Shown in pieces: positions 20,022 through 27,600 of a DNA stretch of 64,000 nucleotides. The translations under genes were made by a program, and so were the position numbers. Below the pieces are notes generated by a model. That model saw nothing but the letters and a program-made list of their open reading frames with translations, did not search any database and was not told the DNA's origin. The stretch's first letter is position 1. The number at the start of each line of letters is the position of its first letter. Source of the DNA: Symsagittifera roscoffensis (taxonomy: Eukaryota > Xenacoelomorpha > Acoela > Convolutidae); assembly GCF_963678635.1 (NCBI RefSeq), contig NC_087069.1, forward strand, positions 35,445,959 to 35,509,958, written 5' to 3'.

Positions 20022-21578
20022 GACAGCTATAGGATCCTGAGACAATACTTCATGCAGAAGGAGGGGAGATTATATCTGAACAAGGACGGGATCGTGGCTT
20101 GCAGGAGAAGAGAAGAAGACAAGGTCTTATACAAATATAACGCGATAGTGTTGCCGCAACTCTATCAGACAGAACTATTATTCAGGTCGCATGATCAGAT
20201 GGGCCATCAAGGGATGGACAAAGTGTATCAGAGGATCCTGAAGCGCTTTGAGTGGCCTGGGATGAAAAAGGCATGCGAGAAATGGGTGACAGCATGTCTG
20301 TCATGCCAACAGGTCAAGGATCCTAGGAAGTTGCGATTTCCTTTACAATCAATTGAGTCGTCTGAATTCAACGAGGTGGTGCAGATAGATCACCAGAAGA
20401 TATGCATGACAGACAGCGGTTACAACCAAGTCTTGGTCATGATAGATCACTTCACGAAGTATGCAGAGGCCGTGCCCTGCATAACTGCCTCGGCGGAAGA
20501 GACATGCGACCACCTGATCAATACGTGGATAGCAAGACACGGATGTCCAATGACGTTTCAATCGGACAATGGAACGGCTTTCGTAGGCGAGCTTACGAAA
20601 GAGCTTATGAGACGGTCACAAGTCGCTCAGGCTCACTCCACGACATACCACCCTCAGACGAATGGCTTAGTGGAAAGACAGAATAGGACGTTAGTGTCGA
20701 TGCTGAGGGTATATTGTTCCAGGTACATGACCGATTGGGACAGATACCTTCCACAGGTGATGGGAGCTTATAATAGCACGCAACACTCCACCACTGGAGT
20801 CAGTCCACACATGATGCTGACGGGACACGAGAAGTCTTTACCCTTGACATTCTTCTACCCAGAGTATGAGGGAAAGAAAACATCCCCACAGGTCTACGTG
20901 AGGGATGTGATCAGACGCCAACAGGAGTTGAACGACTTGTGTAGACGAAACACTCAGCAGGCACAGGCAAGGCAGAGGAAAAGATTCGACAAGAAAGCAG
21001 CTGGTGCAAAGGCTTACTCCGTGGGAGACTACGTATGGGTATTTCAGAACGTTATACCACCGAAAGGGACAAAAAAGCTTCTGAAGAAGTGGAGGGGACC
21101 CTTCATGATTACAGAGGTGCACCAAGAGGGACGCTTTTATAGACTGAGTACTGGCCGAGCCGCCCACTACGAGAACATCAAGCCACACAATCCATCGACA
21201 GAAGACTGGTGTATACCTGCAGACATGGAAGAAGGGGATTATCTAATGATGGATCCTGCTTGTGAGGTCAATGAAAAAGGCACCAGGGAGAAGAACGATG
21301 GAAACGAAGTCGTAGAGGAAGGTACGGATACACCATTGGACCTGGATCCAAACGAACAGATCGAAGCGGACGATGAAACCTTGCCCTACGCAGAGGAAGA
21401 TTGGCAGGATTCCGAACAGACAGAGGTTTCCAAGAACATGGAACCAGATCTTCCGTTCACGGTGCAGACTCGTCAGAAAGACGGGACGAGACTAAGAAAG
21501 AAATACAATCCTTACGGTGACGACTTTGTAGTGGATAGGATAGATCTAAAGAAAATAGTGGAGGAAGTAGTGGGTTAA
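20022..21578 (+). CDS. Integrase segment of the pol frame
   Basis: This is in the same frame as Gag-Pol, just after TAA 20019-20021; the first ATG is 20052. An H-x-H / C-x-x-C zinc-binding domain starts near 20190 (HDQMGH ... CLSCQQ). The DDE core has Asp at 20388 (QIDHQ), Asp at 20565 (SDNGTAF) and Glu at 20673 (GLVERQN), so all three catalytic residues are present. A C-terminal SH3-like segment (GDYVWVF ... KKLLKKWRGPFMI) and an acidic tail follow; no chromodomain is seen. It ends in TAA at 21576-21578, again in frame with the next segment. Integrase inserts the cDNA into host DNA. As it lacks its own upstream signals, it probably relies on readthrough, or this copy carries a nonsense mutation. 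Confidence 0.88.
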   Translation, partial: DSYRILRQYFMQKEGRLYLNKDGIVACRRREEDKVLYKYNAIVLPQLYQTELLFRSHDQMGHQGMDKVYQRILKRFEWPGMKKACEKWVTACLSCQQVKDPRKLRFPLQSIESSEFNEVVQIDHQKICMTDSGYNQVLVMIDHFTKYAEAVPCITASAEETCDHLINTWIARHGCPMTFQSDNGTAFVGELTKELMRRSQVAQAHSTTYHPQTNGLVERQNRTLVSMLRVYCSRYMTDWDRYLPQVMGAYNSTQHSTTGVSPHMMLTGHEKSLPLTFFYPEYEGKKTSPQVYVRDVIRRQQELNDLCRRNTQQAQARQRKRFDKKAAGAKAYSVGDYVWVFQNVIPPKGTKKLLKKWRGPFMITEVHQEGRFYRLSTGRAAHYENIKPHNPSTEDWCIPADMEEGDYLMMDPACEVNEKGTREKNDGNEVVEEGTDTPLDLDPNEQIEADDETLPYAEEDWQDSEQTEVSKNMEPDLPFTVQTRQKDGTRLRKKYNPYGDDFVVDRIDLKKIVEEVVG

Positions 21579-22544
21579 GAGGAAATAACCGTGTCACAGG
21601 ACATTGACATAGTCGATGATCACAACGATGAGTGGGTTGACGACTGGTCGAAACCCGAGGTGGAGTTCGACGATGAGCAACAGCAGTCAAATGAACAAGA
21701 CCTGACGAACCTGCGTGTCTTAGAGTGGCTGAACGAAATGACATCAGACCCTGAAAAGACCAGCGTTACGATTCAAGACGTAGATCGCGAAAGCGCGAAA
21801 TACATTAAGACCGAACGAGATGATCCTTCCTGGGCTGCCCAGGAAGGACAACTTCTCATTCCAGCTTCTAATCTTGACTTAATACCCGGTATGCGATCGA
21901 CGGGGACGCCGATGGATATTTTTGTCCGGGGAGTGGGGGTAGGACTTACCCACACTGAAAACTTGATAATAAAAAAATTGAGAATAGCAAGAGAAACAGG
22001 AAACTTAGAAGCAGAAACAGGCGAAGAACCTAAGAAACCTGACATAGGCAGGGTAGTTGAGTCATATTTTAACTTACCAAATGAATATTCAAGTAACATA
22101 GTACTAACAGATAGTGATTTCATACTCACAAACAGAACATGTGCGATAGCAATCACCGCAGACATGAGTTTTAGGACGGCGCTAGCGGCAGATTTTAAGA
22201 GGGAATACAAAAACGTGGAATTCCTTTGGAAGCAAAGACCAGGGATAGGGGGCGTAGCAGCCTTACCCCCGGCGGTGTCGCAGATACCGGGAAAGTACTT
22301 ATGCTTCTTGGTAACGAGGGCGACAGAGAAGCAGCACGTGGACCCAGAAAACCTAGTCTTGTCTTTGACGAGGCTGAGAGACTTCCTTGTGGAAATGGAC
22401 GTGAAGGAGCTTTCGCTTCCAGTGTACGATCCAAATAGAGGAAGACTGCATCCTCGGGAATTGTACGCACTTGTACACGTGATATTCTCTGATACGAACA
22501 TACAAGTGTATCTACATAAGAAATATTACTTAAGTATAGGCTGA
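21579..22544 (+). CDS. Macrodomain (TARG1/OARD1-like) at the end of the pol frame
   Basis: In frame with integrase after TAA 21576-21578. Counting from GTG 21591, residues about 1-130 are acidic and disordered, and about 175-313 resemble the TARG1/OARD1 branch of ADP-ribose-binding macrodomains. The order of conserved blocks fits: a hydrophobic strand then Asp (ITAD), a helix AADFKREY, a GGVA strand, KYLCFLVTRAT, a Leu-rich helix with LTRLRDFL, the LSLPVYDPNRG loop, and a final IFSDTNIQVYL. Two functional loops are altered: the Gly-rich GAGIA-type loop reads RTALAA, and the catalytic GCGLD-type loop reads DPNRGRL. Binding or hydrolysis may be changed or lost. It may act on ADP-ribosylation during replication or silencing; that is inferred. 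Fold similarity was judged by eye. Confidence 0.68.
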   Translation, partial: EEITVSQDIDIVDDHNDEWVDDWSKPEVEFDDEQQQSNEQDLTNLRVLEWLNEMTSDPEKTSVTIQDVDRESAKYIKTERDDPSWAAQEGQLLIPASNLDLIPGMRSTGTPMDIFVRGVGVGLTHTENLIIKKLRIARETGNLEAETGEEPKKPDIGRVVESYFNLPNEYSSNIVLTDSDFILTNRTCAIAITADMSFRTALAADFKREYKNVEFLWKQRPGIGGVAALPPAVSQIPGKYLCFLVTRATEKQHVDPENLVLSLTRLRDFLVEMDVKELSLPVYDPNRGRLHPRELYALVHVIFSDTNIQVYLHKKYYLSIG

Positions 22545-22955
22545 GTGATGAGCGAGAGGGTGTTAGGCCAAAGACCAAGTTGCATGTAATATGTGATATG
22601 TGTGTTAGGTTATGTTATGTTATGTTATGTGTTAGGTTATTAAGATCATGGGTAAGTAAGCGTTAGTGACCATGAACAACTAAATGACGATCTTGGGAAT
22701 AGATCCAAAGTTTGGACTGTCCAATCTTAGGTCGAATTCCAAAATTTTAGAAACCAATTGATTTTAATAAATTTTAGGATAAGATAAATATCTTTTTATC
22801 TGAACTGTCTTTAAGCAAATTTTAACGATATATATTAAGGTGAAACTGACAGGTGTGACAGTCGTGATTCCTTTTCTAGATCCTGATTGATCATTTAATT
22901 GCTCACTTGAGTCAAAACTTGAAATCGAAATCAAATCAAACTTGGAAAGAACAGT
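22545..22955 (+). other. Gap between the pol frame and ORF3
   Basis: These 411 bases have no coding signal. A short TTATG repeat lies at about 22610-22640 (GTTATGTTATGTTATG). CTAG-containing, pyrimidine-rich sequence near 22876 could act as a splice acceptor for a subgenomic mRNA expressing ORF3; I cannot show that it does. Confidence 0.55.
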
Positions 22956-24635
22956 ATGGACAATTTCAACCTGGATGAATTGATGGACCTGGCAGAGGCA
23001 TATGTAGGACCGATGGTAGATGCGATCTATCGTCGGCTGATCGAACGAGACTTCGCTCTGGAGGACCCAGAGGTGGTCATGTTGCTGACCGCCCTGATTA
23101 ACATCTTGGGGCACGACAACCGTGGGGACCGCCCCACGGAAGTCCTGTTGATGGCAGCATATGGAGAAAGAGGAGTACTAGACCGCCCGAACATGAGAGT
23201 GATGAGGTGGAGAAACGGGGCTCTCTCAGGGAGTGACTTGGCGAATGAGCCTGGGTTGGGAAGTTCTAGGACTTACCAACCAGGTGAGATGCCAATGCCC
23301 TCCAAGCCCAAACCTGGGCTGACGAGAATGCATCGGGAGATGAACAGCGAGGCGACCTCGTCTGGTTCACCACTGAGAGCAGCTGTGCCACCAAAAGGGG
23401 CGAAAGTAACACAGAAGGTTCAGACGAACCAAACCATACAAGATCTGGACGAGATGAACGATCAGTTGAGAAGTACGAAGAAGGAGTTAGACGATATGAC
23501 GAAGACCATGCTGGCGATGGAGGAAGACCGGGACATGTGGAGAAAGTTGTTTGAAGACTGCAACAAAAAGCAGGGTCAAGAGATCGAACGCTTAAGGCAG
23601 GAATACAAAGAGCGATCGGAGCAGGTGGCGTTGACGACGTCCATTGAGAAAATGATACCTGCAAGGGATATTCCTCGTGGGCAGTCCCCGATGGAGCTCT
23701 TGACACCTCGAGAAATGAGTCAAACAACGGAGACACGGCTTCCAGCAGAGACGAACCGAGTAACAATCCCGGATCCTAGTGACACCTTGGGTGATCCCGT
23801 CGTAGAACAGACAGTGAGAAAACTGATAGAGACAGCTGGACGATTGGTCGCTAACAAGAATGCACCAGGTTCCGGGGTGACTGCACCCTATGGAACGATT
23901 GACGATACGGGCAGAGTACAACTCTCCCAGACAGTAATCAGACAAAGGATGAGTAACGTGACACCACTCATGGGGAACTCGAGAATCCCAGAGAGGAAAG
24001 TAAGGAAGATGCCAGCGAAGAAAGTGTCTCGTGTAATAGACGTGCAGAAGAATAATCAATTGAAGTATAATTTCACGGGAGTTCCGGAGACAGATCCGAG
24101 AGCCTGCTTCAATCGAGCTACCTGGAGCCCGGCTGTGAACCTGCAGCAACCACCACTCGGGACATCTCACCTGATATTGGGAGACAGCTTAGTCAGAGTG
24201 CTGTCGAATTTGAGGACCTCATGGGTCACCACGGTGATGGCCTTTGGAGGCGCGACGATTGCCCAATTATATCGCATGGTGGAGCTGATGAATCCAGGGA
24301 AGATACCCAATGTGATGATCTTAGTTGGGACGAATGACATCTCCAGAGGATCAGATGAGCAGGAAGCACTGTGGGAAGCAATGATGGTGTGTTTGTTTAC
24401 TACTCTCTGGCAGAAGTTCAGTTGCGCGGTACTGACCGTTTGCACGGTGCCAATGAACACAAGAAGCCTGACAGCATCAGGAAGAAGGCACAACGAGGGA
24501 GTCATGAGATGGAACAACATCTTGAGAAACCTAGCAAATCGAAATGCCGGAAGCAAACCAGTGGCTACACCTGAATCCGAGAGTAGCGACATTGGGTGCA
24601 GATGCTTTTCAGCAAGGCCCAGTAATGATCACTAA
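22956..24635 (+). CDS. ORF3: coiled-coil protein with C-terminal SGNH/GDSL hydrolase-like domain
   Basis: 559 codons from ATG 22956. Residues about 1-90 are helical with no recognised domain. About 145-225 is charged coiled coil (QDLDEMNDQLRSTKKELDDM onward). The C-terminal part resembles an SGNH hydrolase: block I HLILGDSLV with the Ser near 411, a block II-like Gly (FGGA), and block III VGTNDIS with Asn near 460. The block V Asp-His pair is not recognisable; the ORF ends there and the frame +1 to it opens as ORF4. Such esterase-like domains occur in ORF1 proteins of some CR1/L2 LINEs and could act on lipids or acyl groups, but activity is uncertain without the His. A frameshift at the 3' end may have cut the domain. 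Confidence 0.7.
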   Translation: MDNFNLDELMDLAEAYVGPMVDAIYRRLIERDFALEDPEVVMLLTALINILGHDNRGDRPTEVLLMAAYGERGVLDRPNMRVMRWRNGALSGSDLANEPGLGSSRTYQPGEMPMPSKPKPGLTRMHREMNSEATSSGSPLRAAVPPKGAKVTQKVQTNQTIQDLDEMNDQLRSTKKELDDMTKTMLAMEEDRDMWRKLFEDCNKKQGQEIERLRQEYKERSEQVALTTSIEKMIPARDIPRGQSPMELLTPREMSQTTETRLPAETNRVTIPDPSDTLGDPVVEQTVRKLIETAGRLVANKNAPGSGVTAPYGTIDDTGRVQLSQTVIRQRMSNVTPLMGNSRIPERKVRKMPAKKVSRVIDVQKNNQLKYNFTGVPETDPRACFNRATWSPAVNLQQPPLGTSHLILGDSLVRVLSNLRTSWVTTVMAFGGATIAQLYRMVELMNPGKIPNVMILVGTNDISRGSDEQEALWEAMMVCLFTTLWQKFSCAVLTVCTVPMNTRSLTASGRRHNEGVMRWNNILRNLANRNAGSKPVATPESESSDIGCRCFSARPSNDH

Positions 24636-27600
24636 GATACACGCCTACTTGTTGAAGGAGGTGAACCTGGCGGAAAATGCCGGAGAAAAGACAGCTGAGT
24701 TCGTGAACAGAATGTGTCAGATTACTCTGGAAACCTTCTGGACCCAGGAAGTGAAAGGACAGGAGGGATTTGAAAGGACAGACAGCATGCTAGAAGGGTT
24801 GGGAGCCGGATGGACCGCGTCCTTCTTGGCAAAAGTCTACCCGAAAGTCTCGCACTACTTGATAAAGGAATTCCTCCAAGCGGTAGTGAAAGTATCGATA
24901 GTGGAATTAATAGCCCTGTTCGTGACATTTGGAGCGGAGAATTTCGTGAAAGGACCGGTGATACTGCTTACGGATGGAATACAGAACCTGCGACTAGATG
25001 GACTTCTGACATTGATCGCAATAACCCACGGAAACTTGGGAGGACTGATGAAACTGGCACGTTGTCCAGAGCAGATGAAAGAGAGAGTGAGGAATCTGGA
25101 TATGAAGAAATCCACAGACTCGTGGAACAAAATAAGAGACCTGAGACACACTCTTATCCAGTATCTCTTGCAGCAAAATCGCTTTGGAACCGGAGAAGAC
25201 GAGACAATTGAAAGAGAGGAAGATGTTAGACGACATGTTGGAGGCATGCCGCTGTTAACAGATTTGAGCTTAGCTATGAGAATCGATCCCTTGGCACTGA
25301 TCAGAGGAGTCACGGAGTTCGTGACAGTGATCTATGGACCAGCAGTCACCTTTGCGTTCCCTGACGTTAAAGTGGAAGCATATAGGAGGTCGGTGTTGCA
25401 CCTGAACCTCATATCGGCAGTGGACGGTAGTACACTGAACTGGTGTGAGCAGCACGCATTGCGAGAGCTCATGAGTGAAGATCTGTTATTTGCGAAAATA
25501 TCGGAGCCAGAGATGACAGTCATCAATTTTGACGATCACTTCTGTGACCGCATGGGAGAAGTAGAAAGAGGGCACATCGAGGTGTTTCCAAAGCTTTGGA
25601 ATCTGAGGCCCTATGACAAAACGAATGGTGAAATGACCAGAGTGCCTCGTCTCACAGCAGCGTATCACAAGGTGAGAGAAGAGACGAAGGACTGGGGCGA
25701 TTACAAGAAGCTACCCGAAGCAATCCCTGAATTCCCTCTGATAAGAAGGATGTTGCTCGGAGCAGTCTCCGTAGTACAAACTCCTAGGTTGAGAGCATTC
25801 GAAACCAATGAAAGGAGAGTAGGGAATTTCTCGGCGACGATGGATCCATACTTCGTGGGGAGAAATGCCGCCGTGTTACAGTACACACGATTTGCGTACA
25901 CGGATCAAGCGACGAGAAGGCGAATAAGCAACGCTGCTACTCCCAAGCCTGAAGGATTTGATGAGGAATGGAGGGGACTAGGCTTAGCTCCAATGAGGAT
26001 GAGAGGCAGGACTGAATTGCCTGAAGCCTCAGTAATCCTGACCAGTGTGAGAAAAGAGATGAAAGCTGCGGGAGTATTGCAGACGAGAATTTTCCTAGCA
26101 CCCTTCGGCTGCGAAGAAATCAAAGTGGTCCATGGAGAAGAGGAAGATAAATCAGCCGGTACATTGCTCATACCGAGATTCCAGGAAGAAGCTGACAATG
26201 ACAAACAAGGACCATCGAACTCGAATAGGGACAAGTCAGAAGGAGATGACGGACAGGGTGGAAACCGTCAGACTGAAGAACCCATGCAACAAGATCAAGC
26301 TGGTGGGGAGGACGACAGGGCATCGACAGGAGGAACATCCAGCCTGGATTTCAATATCTTCAGTGATCTTGAGAATAATGCAGACACGTTGGAAACGACT
26401 GAGCCAGCGGATGAAGGCATCTCGACACTGGAACCTCCGTCAGCCTTTGAGGAGATGAAACGGAATTTGCCGGAGAGCAGCTCTCCTGGCAATACAAGAA
26501 ATAACGATCAGAGAATCCTCATGGAATCACCTCGGAGGAGAAGAATAGAGGCCTCAGCCAGAGTACCTTTCTTGGGAACGCTACCCGAAGAAGAATGGGA
26601 AGTACATCACCGAGACCACGAGAGTAGGACGGGATGTAAGCTGGACAGAGTGGCGTTCATGGAAGAAGTCTGGACTGTGATTCAGAGCCATGGGACCCAG
26701 TCCATTCTCAAAACAGGTCTCGATCAACCCTTGATGAGAGAAGTACTTGACAAGCTTGATGAGTGTGAAGTGAGACTGAGTGAGCGATTGATCGACTCAG
26801 CCACTGATGAGAGTGAAGCGAATTCTCCCATCAAGATGACACCGCAGGACAATGAAGGAGAGGTGGTGTACCTGTCAAGGACCAGGAGAGGAACGATGCG
26901 ATCGAAAATGGTGATTGATAAAATCAATGCGATGAAAATGAAGTTAGGCAGCAGAGTGATGCCGAGGAGGATTGGAAAGACAAAAGTGGATTCGGAAATA
27001 TCGATGAAAGCTGGTAACTCAGCGAAAAGAAAACGAGTCGAGGAAGTCATGGATTTGGGGCAAGGTGATTATCAATTGTCTGGCACAGATAGAATATTAA
27101 CTGATATAGCGATGGTGCCACCCATTCTCATGGCGGGGATAAAGTCAACCGGTTATAAATCCAAAAGGAGTGACCGCACTCTGACTGGAGCAACTTTAGA
27201 AATGGAAATACTCAGTCAATGTGGAGAGAGTAAAATGAGGGACTTCAAACCATTTCCCATGAATCATGGAAAAGGGAGTGTTGCAGGACAACTGACACCA
27301 GTGGAATACAACCGACTAACAGTGTCGGAGACAGTGTCGATAGATGAACCCACCGGTGGATACATGGAGATGTTGGAATACCGGAACTCGGCTAGAGGGT
27401 ATGTAGTGGCCCTGGAAGACGAAAAAGCCATGGAGGGTTATCTGGAAATGATGTTGCAAGGCACCACCCTCAAGCAGAAGGCGTATGGAACTTTGGCGTC
27501 GTCTGACGTAGAGGCGGAGACGATCGAGCAGTTAGTGAGCCTTCCATGGAAAGCAGTAGTATTGAGGTATTTCGAAGAAGAAATGAGGACTACGCCAAGA

